From: Bog-473 sp963787485
GTDB lineage: Bacteria; Actinomycetota; Acidimicrobiia; Acidimicrobiales; RAAP-2
Length of the DNA: 64,000 nucleotides
Direction of reading: 5' to 3'
NCBI GenBank assembly: GCA_963787485.1
Contig: CAWBDF010000003.1
Coordinates: 186,001-250,000 of the forward strand
Part shown: piece by piece, positions 1-9,753 of the stretch
Layout of the letters: the number at the start of each line of letters is the position of its first letter
Numbering within the stretch: position 1 is the stretch's first letter
Notes under the pieces: model-generated
The model's input: only the letters and a program-made list of their open reading frames with translations
What the model was told of the DNA's origin: nothing
The model's database searches: none
Made by a program: the position numbers and the translations under genes

Positions 1-262
1 GAGCGGGTTCCCAAAAGATACAGCGATCTGGCTCGAACTCCACTACATAGTTGAGCATGAGGTAGTCGCGACCGAGCCGATTCATCTTCATGGTGAAGGT
101 GTCGCCGACGTCAGAGATGGGACGGCTGAACACAGCTCCCCGGACCATGTCGGACCCGTCGAAATCCATGTGGCGTTGCGGATTCGCCAGGATCTCGAAG
201 ATGAGGGCAGCCGGTGCTTCAATCCTGCGTGACACTTCGACCGGCTTGCTTTCCTCCGTCAT
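1..262 (-). CDS. SRPBCC / polyketide-cyclase-like protein, C-terminus outside window
   Basis: Reading leftward from an ATG at 262-260 gives 87 open codons to the window edge. The start is preceded by a purine-rich GAGAGGAC site. The protein opens with MTEESKPVEVSRRIEAPAA, the usual first strand of an SRPBCC (Bet v1-like) fold, followed by the helix segment LIFEILANPQRHMDFDGSD and later VVEFEPDRCIFWEP. Such proteins bind hydrophobic ligands and often sit in actinobacterial lipid or steroid catabolic clusters. The specific ligand cannot be inferred. Only about half of the usual 140-150 residues is visible. Confidence 0.75.
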   Translation of the reverse strand, partial: MTEESKPVEVSRRIEAPAALIFEILANPQRHMDFDGSDMVRGAVFSRPISDVGDTFTMKMNRLGRDYLMLNYVVEFEPDRCIFWEPA

Positions 263-331
263 GGTTCAGTCCTCTCTGTCGCTCTGCGCCTGCCCTACCG
301 AGCGCACATCAGCAGTTCATCCAATTGGACG

Positions 332-882
332 TTGCAGGCCCGCAAACTCATTCATCCGTCAGAAACCTCTTCTTCTGGGACCGATTCGAGGCTCCACTTT
401 GACAGTGCTGCGAGCAAGGTGCAGCATGCCCCCGAAGTGTCGGACTGCCCCACCGTCCGGGCGATTGGAGACTCTTACGACCCGCCAAGTATCGGCAGCG
501 TTGCGGATGCTCCTGGAGCCACCTTGCTGACTCGGGGTCGATATGCTCGCTTCTTCGGTGGTGTCAGTGTGCCGATCGTCAAGGCAGGTGTCACCGATCG
601 TCGAATGTTGTTCTGCGCTTCGAATAATCTGGCCTTCAACCTTAACGTGGGCAAGCTTGTGGGAACGATCCCGCTGCCCGATATCGCATCCATGAGTCCT
701 CATAGGGACGCATTGCCGGTATGAAGGCAATCAAGATCAACATCACTCTCACGGATGGGACCCTTCTCCCTTTTGAGGCATCAGGGTTGAACTACAAGAC
801 TGCCGAAGAACTGGCCACGTTGCTCAAGACCCAGCTTGGCCTGACCAACGAGACTTGCCCGCCCGACCGTTGTACGCTTTAG
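332..882 (+). pseudogene. Possible PH-like (YokE-type) protein in two overlapping frames
   Basis: The frame ending in TGA at 722-724 contains GRYARFFGGVSVPIVKAGVT followed by DRRMLFCASNN, which resembles the GxxxxAVTDRRLL part of bacterial PH-like domains. A second frame begins at the overlapping ATG 721 and gives about 53 residues (MKAIKINITLTDGTLLPF...) ending at 882, which reads as the continuation of the same fold. The best explanation is one gene broken by a frameshift at about 720. No good ribosome site precedes either part, and the N-terminal 40 codons of the first frame look non-coding. Identity is tentative. Confidence 0.3.
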
Positions 883-905
883 AGAAGTCCAATGAAGGAA
901 AACTT

Positions 906-2240
906 ATGACCACGAGTGCCGCACCCGAGCTCGGCTTCTGGATCAACGACGCCGACAACCACTTCAACGAACCCCAGGACTGCTTCGAACGCTATATCGA
1001 CCCCGGCGCGTCCGCGCTCGCCATTCGCAGCGTGAAGGATCCTGACGGTCGGCAGATACAGCTGTTCGCCGGAAAACCGTCCAAGTTCGTAAACAAGCAG
1101 GTGACGTACTCCCCCGACGAGCTGGCCAAGCTGCTCGGTGACACGTCCAGAATCGGAACTGGCCGGGGGACCATCCCTCAGGAGGAGGGCGAACCAGAGC
1201 TCGAAGTGATCCCGGGCATGCTGCTGAATCGGCTCAACCCCCTCAAGAACCTGAATGACGAGGAACGCAAGGCCTTCATCTCCGACTTCCGGAACAAGTC
1301 GGAGGCCTTCGGCAACCGGGACCTTCGCCTCGCCCTCATGGATGAGCAGGGGATCGACAAGGCCCTCATGTTTCCGGCAGCGGCCCATGACATCGAATAC
1401 GAGTTCGCGGACAACATCCCAGCGCTGTACGCCAACATCCGCGCCTTCAACCGATGGATGCACGAGGAAGTTGGGTACGTCGCCCGAAACCGGATGTTCC
1501 TACCCCCGTACGTAGCCCTGGCCGACCCGGAGTTGGCGATCGCCGAGCTGGAGCAGGTTCTGGCCGACGGCGCGACGATGATCCAGACCAAGTCGGGCCA
1601 TGCCCACGGCGGAGCGAATAACCCGCGTGGGGGACGCTCGCCTGCGGACCCGGTCTACGATCGGTTCTGGTCGATCGTCAACGAGGCGGAGGTCCGCCTG
1701 GCCGTGCACCTTGGTGGGACCGACTACCAGAAGTACGGGGCCGACTGGTCAGAGGACCCCGAGACGGTCTTCGGGGACTTCGATGCATTCCAGTGGATGA
1801 CGTACTGGGGGGATCGTCCGGTCATGGAGCTGACGGCCGGCCTGATCCTCCACAACTTTTTCGGCCGGTTCCCGAACATCAAGGTATGTCTCTCGGAGAT
1901 GGGCACCGTCTGGCTCCCCTACACAATGCGGAAGATGGACCACGCCTTCTTGATGGGTCGAAAGGCCAAATGGTCCGATACCGGACGTCTCGACCGCCGA
2001 CCTTCGGAGATCTTCCGCAGCCACTTCATCGTCGCGCCCTATCCGGAGGAAAACGTGCGTCGGGTCGTCGACGAAGTGGGGATCGAGCCGATCGTATTCG
2101 GCTCGGACTTCCCACATGGTGAGGGTCTGGCCCACCCTCACGAATACGTCGGCGCCCAACTGGGCAACTTCTCCGACGCCGAGCAGCGCCGCATCATGCG
2201 CGACAACCTCGAGGAATTCCTGGCACCAGCGCTCCGCTGA
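906..2240 (+). CDS. Amidohydrolase family 2 (metal-dependent TIM-barrel hydrolase)
   Basis: The predicted product has 444 residues. An upstream in-frame start at 855 exists, but ATG 906 is preferred because GAAGGA lies six bases before it. The N-terminus carries the metal-binding D-x-H motif as NDADNHFNEP (residues 14-23) and the C-terminal part has GSDFPHGEG, the conserved Asp of the barrel. Family members hydrolyse or decarboxylate cyclic acids; actinobacterial paralogues are abundant in degradation clusters, usually with unknown substrate. It is transcribed toward an acyl-CoA dehydrogenase pair on the other strand and appears intact. Confidence 0.9.
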   Translation: MTTSAAPELGFWINDADNHFNEPQDCFERYIDPGASALAIRSVKDPDGRQIQLFAGKPSKFVNKQVTYSPDELAKLLGDTSRIGTGRGTIPQEEGEPELEVIPGMLLNRLNPLKNLNDEERKAFISDFRNKSEAFGNRDLRLALMDEQGIDKALMFPAAAHDIEYEFADNIPALYANIRAFNRWMHEEVGYVARNRMFLPPYVALADPELAIAELEQVLADGATMIQTKSGHAHGGANNPRGGRSPADPVYDRFWSIVNEAEVRLAVHLGGTDYQKYGADWSEDPETVFGDFDAFQWMTYWGDRPVMELTAGLILHNFFGRFPNIKVCLSEMGTVWLPYTMRKMDHAFLMGRKAKWSDTGRLDRRPSEIFRSHFIVAPYPEENVRRVVDEVGIEPIVFGSDFPHGEGLAHPHEYVGAQLGNFSDAEQRRIMRDNLEEFLAPALR

Positions 2241-2291
2241 ACGCAGCCGAAAGGCCGACGTAGGGGTGGACCAGCTCAGGATGCTGCGAAG

Positions 2292-3356
2292 TCAGGTCGT
2301 CAGGCGCGGCCAGAGGTCCGCAGGTCCGGCGTCAAGGACGCGGTGACCTAACTTGCGAGCCCACCGCTTTCGAGAGCCCCACTCCTGACGCCAGCACCAC
2401 AGCCGGCGCGTAAAATGATGCATGGCGTACTCCTGCGTCATGCCGTACGCCCCATGAACCTGGTGAGCGTGAGTCGCCACCTCGGACCCGGCCCTTCCAC
2501 TCGTCACCTTCGCCACCGCGACTTCGAACGAGGCCTCCATTCCGACCTTGGCGTATCGGCGCGCGGCAACTTCGCTGGTCAGCAGCGCGGCGTCGGTCTC
2601 AGCGCTCAACCGAACCAGCCTCTGGGCAACGGCCTGGAAGGAGGCGATCGGTCGACCGAATTGGCGTCGCTCACTTGCGTACTGGACCGTCATGTCCCTG
2701 ATGCTCTCCATCGCGCCAGACATCAACACTGCCCGAGACAGAGCCCCCCGCAACGCGAGTTCGTCAGCCAGCCCTCCACCCGCTGCACCGACGTGCTCCA
2801 GAGCGAGAGGCGACTCCGTCCATCGCAGCATGTCACGGGGTTCTCCCGCCATGTTCCACCCCGGCGTCACCGTGGCGACGGAGGGATCCAACATGACGAC
2901 GCGGACGCCCTCGGACGAGTTCGCCAACGCGACCACTCCGGTCGAATGGCCTCCCCAAGGCACCCGATTCAGCACACCTGAGATCCGACCTCTCTCAAGC
3001 CGCAGCTCGTCGACTTTGCGCGGAACAGCCACACTGATCGGTCCTCCGGGCAGAGGAAGCCCTCCTCGAAACGCGAGCCAACCGCCGAGCAGCGAACACT
3101 CGGCAAGCGGCAGGGGGACCGCATGGCGGCCCGCCTGCCGCAGCAACGTGAATACCTCTTCGGGTCCGCCTCCCGAACCTCCCGCGACAGTTGGGACGCC
3201 GACCCAGACCAAACCGCCCTCGTCGAGAACCTTCCACAGCGCAGGCGACCACCCGTCACGCTCTGCATCACGGCGTACCTCTGGACCGCATTGGTCGGTG
3301 AATACCCGCGACAGAGTGTCCTCGAGAAGCCCTGTCTCAGAGTCGTGTTCACTCAT
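2292..3356 (-). CDS. Acyl-CoA dehydrogenase, short partner of a pair
   Basis: A 354-residue product starting at MSEHDSETG, whose ATG overlaps the stop of the preceding acyl-CoA dehydrogenase by ATGA, so translation is probably coupled. Sequence features are the FAD/CoA-region motif ERRQFGRPIASFQAVAQ and the C-terminal helix HAHQVHGAYGMTQEYAMHH. The middle domain is divergent and rich in Gly. Pairs of dissimilar acyl-CoA dehydrogenase genes encoding heteromeric enzymes are well known in actinobacterial steroid side-chain degradation (FadE/ChsE type). Here the pairing is inferred from gene overlap. The longer reading frame extending upstream to 3641 lies inside the partner gene and is not used. 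Confidence 0.85.
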   Translation of the reverse strand: MSEHDSETGLLEDTLSRVFTDQCGPEVRRDAERDGWSPALWKVLDEGGLVWVGVPTVAGGSGGGPEEVFTLLRQAGRHAVPLPLAECSLLGGWLAFRGGLPLPGGPISVAVPRKVDELRLERGRISGVLNRVPWGGHSTGVVALANSSEGVRVVMLDPSVATVTPGWNMAGEPRDMLRWTESPLALEHVGAAGGGLADELALRGALSRAVLMSGAMESIRDMTVQYASERRQFGRPIASFQAVAQRLVRLSAETDAALLTSEVAARRYAKVGMEASFEVAVAKVTSGRAGSEVATHAHQVHGAYGMTQEYAMHHFTRRLWCWRQEWGSRKRWARKLGHRVLDAGPADLWPRLTT

Positions 3357-4498
3357 CTGTGACCGCTCCTGAGACCCCGTGCGGCCACTGAGCGAAGGAC
3401 CTCGGTCGTGCCTCCCCGGATGGTGAACGACGGAGCGACTACCACTGCTTGCGCCAGCAGAGACTCGAACAACGACGTGGAAGTCGGATCGGGGTCGTTC
3501 TCGATGATGGCCTGTACGGCCGAGACCATCTCCTGCTCGAGCATCGTTCCCAGGTCCTTGACGAGGGCTGCTTCGACAGCTGGAGCCTGGCCATCCTCGA
3601 GCGAGCGGGCCACGGACAAGGACATCTGGCGAATACTCCAAGCTCGGGCAACCAGCTCGCCGACGATCTCCGCCACATCGTCAGTTTGATCCACGCCCTC
3701 TGCGAGACAGAGCTCGAGTACCTTCCAGGCAGACAGGAAGCGCTCTGGACCCGAACGTTCGTTGGAAAGCTCGGACGTGACTTGGTGCCATCCCCTTCCG
3801 ACTTCACCAAGGACCATGTCGTATGGAACGAATACCTCGTCGAGCACGACCTCGTTGAAATGGCGCGTGCCATCGAGAAACTCGATCGGATTGATTTGCA
3901 GTCCGGGGGACGACAGGTCCACGATCAACTGCGAGAGGCCCGAGTGACGGTCGTCTTCGAGCGAACTAGTCCGGCACAGCACCACGAAGTAGTGGTTGAG
4001 GTTCGCCCATGTCGTCCACACTTTCGTGCCGGACACAGACCATCCACCCTCCACGGCTGCCGCGGTGGTCCGCACTGCGGCCAGATCGGAACCGGCGTCG
4101 GGCTCCGACATGCCGATCGAGAAGAAGCACTCACCGGCCGCGATCTTCGGTAGGAATCGGTCTCGCTGAGCCTCCGTTCCGAACGCCAGCAACGACGGTG
4201 CGGTCTGGCGGTCAGCAATCCAGTGGGCGCCCACGGGAGCCCCGGCCGCGAGCAGCTCCTCCACGACGACGAAACGCTCGACGGCGCTGCACCCATGTCC
4301 GCCGTATCGCGATGGAATGGTCATTCCCACCCACCCCCGCTCGGCGAGCGTCTTCGAGAACTCAGGGGAATGGCCCGCGCTCATGCCCAAACCAGGACGG
4401 TACGAGCCTGGGGGGAGCTCGCGAGCAAGGAAATCACGGACGTCTTGCCTCAGTGCATCCTCCTCAACGCTGGTCATTACCGGAACAAAGTGCGTCAT
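3353..4498 (-). CDS. Acyl-CoA dehydrogenase, long partner of a pair
   Basis: A 381-residue product oxidising an acyl-CoA to the 2-enoyl-CoA with FAD. The N-terminal helical domain is followed by FSIGMSEPDAGSDLA, the conserved flavin-binding strand of the family, then VSGTKVWTTWA and the C-terminal FTIRGGTTEVLR motif that contacts FAD in the dimer. It overlaps the next gene by four bases. ATG 4498 is used; a second ATG seven codons in (MTSVEED) is also possible. With its neighbour it probably forms a heteromeric enzyme. The substrate is unknown. Confidence 0.9.
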   Translation of the reverse strand: MTHFVPVMTSVEEDALRQDVRDFLARELPPGSYRPGLGMSAGHSPEFSKTLAERGWVGMTIPSRYGGHGCSAVERFVVVEELLAAGAPVGAHWIADRQTAPSLLAFGTEAQRDRFLPKIAAGECFFSIGMSEPDAGSDLAAVRTTAAAVEGGWSVSGTKVWTTWANLNHYFVVLCRTSSLEDDRHSGLSQLIVDLSSPGLQINPIEFLDGTRHFNEVVLDEVFVPYDMVLGEVGRGWHQVTSELSNERSGPERFLSAWKVLELCLAEGVDQTDDVAEIVGELVARAWSIRQMSLSVARSLEDGQAPAVEAALVKDLGTMLEQEMVSAVQAIIENDPDPTSTSLFESLLAQAVVVAPSFTIRGGTTEVLRSVAARGLRSGHR

Positions 4499-4767
4499 GT
4501 TCCGCGTTCTCCGGATCGATCGCCCACTCCGGTGCCACTCGTCACAACCATCATCGAAGCATGTACGAGCAGCTCGCCCAGCGACTCGATCATCGCCACC
4601 TCCAAACTGGGTGCCACGCCGACATTAACGCGTCCCCTCCAGAAAGCGCGACTCCGTATGGGCGACGCGGTCGCAGTACGCGGTCCGCCTGTATCGGTCT
4701 TGGATCGGCGCCCCTAGTTCAGGGTTGAATTACCTTCGCGTGCAGACCTTCGGGAGCGCCGTGTTCC

Positions 4768-5562
4768 CTAATGTGAGCGTGAAATCGTTCCACCATCGAC
4801 CGGCAGTAGAACACCGGTGATGTAACGCCCGTCCGGGCCCGCCAGGAAGAGTGCGGCCCGGGCGATGTCCCAAGCATCACCTTCGATACCGAGGCATGTC
4901 TTGACGGTCAGATCGATCTTGCTGGGATCGCCACCGTTCTGGAGGATGGCATTGTCACGCTGCGGAGTTGCGATAATGCCAGGGGCGATGGAGTTGACTC
5001 GGATGCCCTGTTTCCCAAAGGTGTCGGCCAGGTCGGTCGTGAGACCCAGCATGGCGGACTTGGCTGTCGCGTAGGCCGCGGCACCGTGGCCGCCGTGGCC
5101 GCGCAAGGCAGCGATTGAAGTGATGTTGATGATCGAACCGCCACCGCGTTCGATCATTGAGGGAATTGCAGCCTTGCTCAGCCAGAACGGCGCGTTGATG
5201 TTCGTGGCCATTAGTCTGTCGTACTCGTCGTAGGACGTATCGAGAAGGCTCTTCGAGAGCGGAATAGCGGCGTTGTTGATGAGGACGTCCACCCCGCCAT
5301 AGTGCGCGACCGTCTCGTCCACCACGCGCCGGCAGTTCTCGGGCTCGGCGAGGTCGACGACCACGATCGTGGCCTCCCCTCCCTCGCCCTCAATCAAATC
5401 GAGCGTCTCCTCGGCTCGATCTTCGTACATGTCGACCAGTACCAAGCGTGAACCCTCGCGCGCGAAGAGCACGGCCATCGCTTTCCCGGTGCCGAGCCCC
5501 TTACCTGCGGAACCCGCTCCCGTGACGATCGTCACCTTGCCATCGAGCTTCTTCTCCGACAT
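4768..5562 (-). CDS. Short-chain dehydrogenase/reductase
   Basis: A 264-residue classical SDR. It shows a nucleotide-binding motif of unusual spacing, TGAGSAGKGLGTG, followed by VLINNAAIP, the Ser-containing strand INITSIAAL and the catalytic YATAK. The C-terminus GVLLPVDGG is typical. It should oxidise or reduce a hydroxyl/keto group with NAD(P). The gene lies about 270 bp beyond the acyl-CoA dehydrogenase pair in the same orientation and may be part of the same catabolic set. It is intact. Confidence 0.9.
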   Translation of the reverse strand: MSEKKLDGKVTIVTGAGSAGKGLGTGKAMAVLFAREGSRLVLVDMYEDRAEETLDLIEGEGGEATIVVVDLAEPENCRRVVDETVAHYGGVDVLINNAAIPLSKSLLDTSYDEYDRLMATNINAPFWLSKAAIPSMIERGGGSIINITSIAALRGHGGHGAAAYATAKSAMLGLTTDLADTFGKQGIRVNSIAPGIIATPQRDNAILQNGGDPSKIDLTVKTCLGIEGDAWDIARAALFLAGPDGRYITGVLLPVDGGTISRSH

Positions 5563-5846
5563 GCCTCTACCCCTCCCACTACATTTGATTGGCTTTGAAC
5601 GACCCTACCGGCGGAAGCCATAAAGTTGCAGCGCGGCCGCTCGCGGCCTGAGGCAGCGGTCTTGTCGATTGTTCCTGTCCCTTTTCCTGATTCAACGAAA
5701 GAGTTGGGGAAGGAGCGATTGAAGCTCCTGAGCTGGGTCAGCATCTCCACAATGTGCTCAAGACGTTCGTCAGCCGCATTCGTCCTCTCGCCAGGCAATA
5801 GACCGAACGCCGCTTCTGCGTGAAGACGCGTTTCTACGATGGTCAT
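5532..5846 (-). CDS. Hypothetical protein, 104 aa
   Basis: An open frame starts at ATG 5846 (MTIVETRLHAEAAFG...) six bases after a good GAAGGA site. It overlaps the first codons of the SDR by 31 bp. The first 50 residues look protein-like and partly helical, and the rest has an amino-acid composition less like real coding sequence. No family is recognised. It may be a small gene whose 3' end is altered by a frameshift. Confidence 0.3.
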   Translation of the reverse strand: MTIVETRLHAEAAFGLLPGERTNAADERLEHIVEMLTQLRSFNRSFPNSFVESGKGTGTIDKTAASGRERPRCNFMASAGRVVQSQSNVVGGVEACRRRSSMAR

Positions 5847-5988
5847 GGGCATTCCTTCTCTCAAGGTCTTCAGGGATGACACGTGCGATGGACCCTTAGA
5901 GAAGTGTCAATGTACTGGGGCAGTCTCAGTCCTAGTTGAGTTGGGTGCTCACAGCCGGTAGACCATTCGCTCCACTGCCCCGTCGCTT

Positions 5989-6345
5989 TCAGCCCGCCCC
6001 CGCCGTTGGTTCCGAAAAGATAACGAGACGCCGAATTCCTTCGTCGCAGAGCTCGAAGAGGTCAGTAGCACGCTGATGCCCAGCCGATGTGGGTACATCC
6101 ACGACGGCCACGTAGAGCGGAGGAGACTCAAGAACCGACTCGACCTAAGGCTGTGGGTGAATGGCGTCAATGGTGCGCCTATAGAAATCTCGGATGGCCT
6201 CTCGGCCCGCTATCTGTCGACCAGCGACTACGACAACGCCATCCTCTGCGTAGAGGTCTGCCACGCGGTCGTCCCCTTCGCGTACACGAGCGAACACCGC
6301 ACGCACTCGGTCAGCTCCTTGGAGATCGGGATCCAGCGCAGGCAT
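5989..6345 (-). pseudogene. SnoaL-like / NTF2-fold protein with in-frame amber stop
   Basis: From ATG 6345 the frame reads 66 codons (MPALDPDLQGADRVRAVFAR... to TIDAIHPQP) and meets TAG at 6147-6145. Without any frame change it then continues with 51 plausible codons, VESVLESPPLYVAVVDVP... LVIFSEP, to TGA at 5991-5989. Together the halves make a normal 118-residue SnoaL-like domain: the first half carries the DLYAEDGVVVVAGRQI strand pair and the second half the D-x-F-E strand and the final RLVIFS strand. The amber codon therefore interrupts a coherent gene. Nonsense mutation is most likely; suppression cannot be excluded from sequence. Confidence 0.65.
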
Positions 6346-6486
6346 GTCAGAAGTAACGCTCCGACGGTAGCAGCACGTCCTCCTTGTCGGGCGTGGACTT
6401 CTCAGGCAAGCAATTCTCACTTCGTGGTCGGGCTCCTGATGCCGACAACGCAGATCGGCCAGCCGTTTGGTGTGGGTCTGTCCGAT

Positions 6487-7250
6487 TCAGACCCCGCGGA
6501 ACAGCGGAGGCCGATGTTCGATAGCGGCCTTCACACCTTCGGAAAAGTCTGCCGTTTTGCTCAATCGCTGTTGTTGGCTGCATTCGTGCTCCAGGGCACT
6601 TCGCGCTTCCTCAACGAGGGATTCGCGCAAAGTGGCGCGGATTGCCCGCACGGCCAGGGGTCCGGCCTCCGCTATTTCGTTCGCGTACGAAAGGGCCGCG
6701 GTGAGAAGTTCATTCGCCGGGACAAACCGATCGCAGAGGCCGACGTTTAGCGCCTCGGCTCCTCCAATTCTCCTACCCGTAAGCAAGAGGTCAGTGGCTA
6801 CCTGGCGCCCCACTACCGCTGGTAGCGTCACCGTCAATGCGAAGCCCTGATGAAATCCGATGCGGGCAAAGTTCGCGCTGAAGCGAGTCTCAGGAGTGGC
6901 GACTCGAAAGTCGGCCGAGAGAGCCAACCCGCACCCACCCCCGATCGCGGCGCCCTGCACGGCTGCTACCACTGGCAAAGGAGCAGTGAAGAGTCGGAAC
7001 GCCGCTCGATACAGAGCTGGAATGTCTTCGTGCCCGTTGGTGGAGAAATCCAGTCCAGCACAGAAGTGCCGCCCTTCGGACGCGAGCACGATGACGCGGC
7101 ACCAATCGGTCCGTTCCAACTCCTCGTATGCGGAAGCCAGTGCCTCAATGAGCGCGGTGTCGAATAATTGTTCGGTGGTCGATGAAGCCGCGCGATGGCC
7201 ACATGGGGACCTTGTCGATCGACTGTGATGTCTTTCTCGTTAGTGCTCAT
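6487..7250 (-). pseudogene. Enoyl-CoA hydratase/isomerase, single-base frameshift
   Basis: The N-terminus starts at ATG 7250 (MSTNEKDITVDRQGPHVAIA...RLHRPPNNY) in one frame and the rest, from ALIEALASAYEELERTDW onward, lies in another. Restoring one T in a T-run at about 7163-7168 gives NYFDTALIEAL and a 254-residue protein of normal length. The crotonase motifs are present: HFCAGLDFS and GAAIGGGCGLALSADFR (the two oxyanion-hole strands). The product would hydrate 2-enoyl-CoA. Either a true frameshift or an indel error in the sequence. Confidence 0.8.
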
Positions 7251-7369
7251 CGTCAATGCTTTTGCTCTCAATCAAGTTGGGATTGCACGCACCTCACTCG
7301 GCTACTATTACTCTCCACATAAACCCGTATTCGCGCCGCGAAGCTTGGAGCTTGCTGCAACCGTGTCAG

Positions 7370-8821
7370 ATGCCGACGACGGTACACGCTCAGTTCAGGA
7401 CAGTACTCATAACTGGTGGATCTCGCGGGCTGGGGCTGGCTCTGGCCCATGAATTCCATCAGCGAGGTGCGAATGTCGTCGTATGCGGGCGATCGCGTTC
7501 GGATCTTGACAAGGCCCAATCGGAATGTCCCGGTCTGACGACAATTCAAGCAGACATCACCTTACCCACCGATCGAGTGAGACTCATTCAGAGCAGTTTC
7601 TCTGGGAGCGAGGGCGGGTTCGAGGTCCTGGTCAACAATGCAGCCATTAGTAGAGCGTATGACTATTCAAACCTGCCAGCCGACCCCCATCCGCGAGAAC
7701 ACGTCGAGGATGAACGCCGCGTAGACCCAGCCCGAATGGGTCGTGACGTAGGTCAGGTCGGCCACCCAGAGCCGGTTGGGCTCGTCCGCGCTGAAGCGGC
7801 GCTCGATGAGGTCCTCCGGGCGGTGCTGGCGCTCGTCGAAGCGGGTGGTGATCTTGTAGGCCCGGCCTCGTCGGGCACCAGAAAGTCCCGGCTCACGCAG
7901 CAGCCGCTCGACGGTGCAGCGTCGCCACGCGGATGCCTTCGAGCGGGTCGAGGGCGGACACTTCTTGGCCACCCAATAGGTGTTCGGGACGATCTTCCAC
8001 CCGTGCTCGGTGATCACCCGGCAGATCGGCTCGACCCCGAAGCGAGGGCGATGTTCGTCGATGAAGGCGACCATCGCGGCGGTCGCGGGTCGAGCTCCCG
8101 CGCAAAGAAAGCCGAGGCCGCCTTCAAGATCTCATTGGCGTCGGCGCAGCTCGAAGTTCTCCTTTTCGAGCTCTTTCATCCGGGCCCGCTCGTCGGTGGT
8201 GAGTCCGGGCCGCTGGCCGGCGTCAGTCTCGGCCCGCCGCAGCCAGATCCGCAGCGTCTCGTGGTTGATCGCCAGCTTGGCTCAGATCGACTCGATGGCT
8301 TTCCACTGCGAGGGGTGCTCGTCTTGGTGCTCGAAGACCATCCGCACGACCCGCTCTCGGACCTCGGGCGGATAGGGCCCCGTCCCGCCTTGCTCTTCTC
8401 TGGCAGCGCTCCATCCTCTCAAGGGAAGGAGCAGTCACCAGTCCCGGCGCGGTTCACTCCCTTGTACAGCACTACCAAGGGTGCTCTTCGGATGTTCACG
8501 CTCGCACTTCGTCGACAACGCGTCGGGTCGGGTGTGAGGGTGTGTGAGATCTACCCGCCAGCACTGGACACCGGTTTGACTCGAAATCTCAGCGTTGTGG
8601 CCCAAGCAGTGAATGGGGATCATGCCATGGCAGAGTTGCTCGTCAGAGTGTTGAAGGGATCATGGCTGGCGAAGAGGTGATCGTTCCATGGGACGGAGTC
8701 GGTCTACCAGAAATTTGCGCCCGCTCTAGATGAATCGATGATCGATCTGATCAACGCCGGTGTGATTCGGCGCAAAGGTTGGACTCGGTCAGCGGCTGAA
8801 GATGCCGATCAAGGCGGTTGA
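7370..8821 (+). pseudogene. SDR gene broken by IS3 remnant and frameshifts
   Basis: The 5' part from ATG 7370 gives TVLITGGSRGLGLALAHE and VLVNNAAIS, the cofactor motif and NNA motif of an SDR. At about 7672 the frame enters an IS3 remnant on the other strand. It resumes at about 8448 with the catalytic tail FTPLYSTTKGALRMFTLAL in the original frame. Beyond 8660 the tail shifts frame twice (EEVIVPWDG, then YQKFAPALDESMIDLINAG) and ends at TGA 8819-8821. About 60 residues between NNAA and the YxxxK region are missing, so the insertion was accompanied by a deletion. The gene is dead. Confidence 0.8.
7672..8447 (-). mobile_element. Degenerate IS3-family element
   Basis: On the minus strand, orfA remains can be read near 8430-8095: PPEVRERVVRMVFEHQDE, an in-frame TGA at a SIxAKLA position, LTTDERARMKELEKEN and, after a one-base shift, ANEILKAASAFFAREL, a hallmark of IS3 orfA. 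The orfB part runs 8074-7667 (VAFIDEHRPRFGVEPICRV ... RLWVADLTYVTTHSGWVYA), lacks about 30 residues after PPSTRS and stops at GWQV, before the second catalytic Asp. It is too damaged to move by itself. The ends could not be defined by inverted repeats. Confidence 0.8.
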
Positions 8822-8841
8822 GTCCATAACGATCTTCTCGC

Positions 8842-9171
8842 TCACGCCTTGGGTTCACTTAGAGGCTCATATACCGCGGCCATGCCGAGCTTCATGAGTT
8901 CGTGGGTGGTGATCACCCCAGCGGACGCCTTCTCGCCCAGCTCTTTCGGCAAGGTGTCGATCATTGCGGGATCCACCTCGTACACCGCGAGGAACTCGGG
9001 CAGATCGGAGGGCATCATCTGGGAGTTGGAGAGCTTGTAGCGCCTGCACGAGACAACGCCGGGAACTTGAAGTGTTCCCGGAGCGTGGACCGTGTCATAC
9101 CACTCGTTGAACTCTGCCTCGCGGCTGGGATCACTGATACCTGTGAAGGCGATGAGGATGGCGTTGGACAT
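8842..9171 (-). CDS. DUF4286-like dimeric alpha/beta-barrel protein
   Basis: A 109-residue protein with the pattern FNEWYDTVHAPGTLQVPG, close to the EFNRWYDEEHxPxxLxxPG signature of small ferredoxin-like (EthD/DUF4286-type) proteins, and the later strand EFLAVYEVD. Such proteins form dimeric barrels and are frequent companions of catabolic operons, sometimes acting as isomerases or monooxygenases. No active site can be assigned here. The gene looks intact and lies just past the broken SDR. Confidence 0.7.
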   Translation of the reverse strand: MSNAILIAFTGISDPSREAEFNEWYDTVHAPGTLQVPGVVSCRRYKLSNSQMMPSDLPEFLAVYEVDPAMIDTLPKELGEKASAGVITTHELMKLGMAAVYEPLSEPKA

Positions 9172-9753
9172 GGATTTTCCTCCCGTTCCTTGGTCAAGGA
9201 TCGCACTCTATGCTCAACGGCCTCCTCTGGGACGACCGCACGTGACGAAGATCTTGCATTCGGGGACGGTCTGCGACGCTCGCTTTACGGAGCATCTGGC
9301 TCGGACCTCAAGTACCCAGAGTGGATGACAGAAGTCACCGGGTGCCCATGGCCGCTCCACGGGTTCAGAGATCCACTAGGGGATCGAGCGGAGACAAGTA
9401 AGGGAACGTCTCGTGGAACGTGCGGCGGCCATCAAGCCGTGCCGCTCAGGACCTATCCCCCAGCCTGGTCCACGTTCCGTGTCTGAAGTGGCCCAGTGCG
9501 ACGTGGCCTCCCGTGGTCTGGGTGACTCCGAAGTCCGGGACGGTGGCTTCCACTCGACCGCCAGGTCTCCGATATCCCGGACGACGCCAATGGCCCCGAT
9601 CGCCAGTACGCCCTCCGCTCGCACATGGCCCGGATGCGGCTCGGGTGCTTACCGCGAAGTGTCCCATGCCTACTTCGTGTTCTCTTCCGGGGTCGTGTTT
9701 CCTCGGGAAGGCCAATGCGCGAGGATCGAGCAATGACCCGAGAGAGGACGAGA
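9172..9753. other. 582-bp stretch with no recognisable gene
   Basis: Several short frames exist on both strands, but none has protein-like composition over its length, a good start site or a family motif. It separates a leftward from a rightward gene, so promoters for both probably lie here. No palindrome like the ones near the TetR regulon was seen. Confidence 0.5.

Noticed and set aside
7256..8680. A 474-codon plus-strand frame read as one protein
   Set aside because: It is a chance open frame running from the SDR start through the antisense of the IS3 remnant back into the SDR tail; the middle 250 residues are not a real protein.
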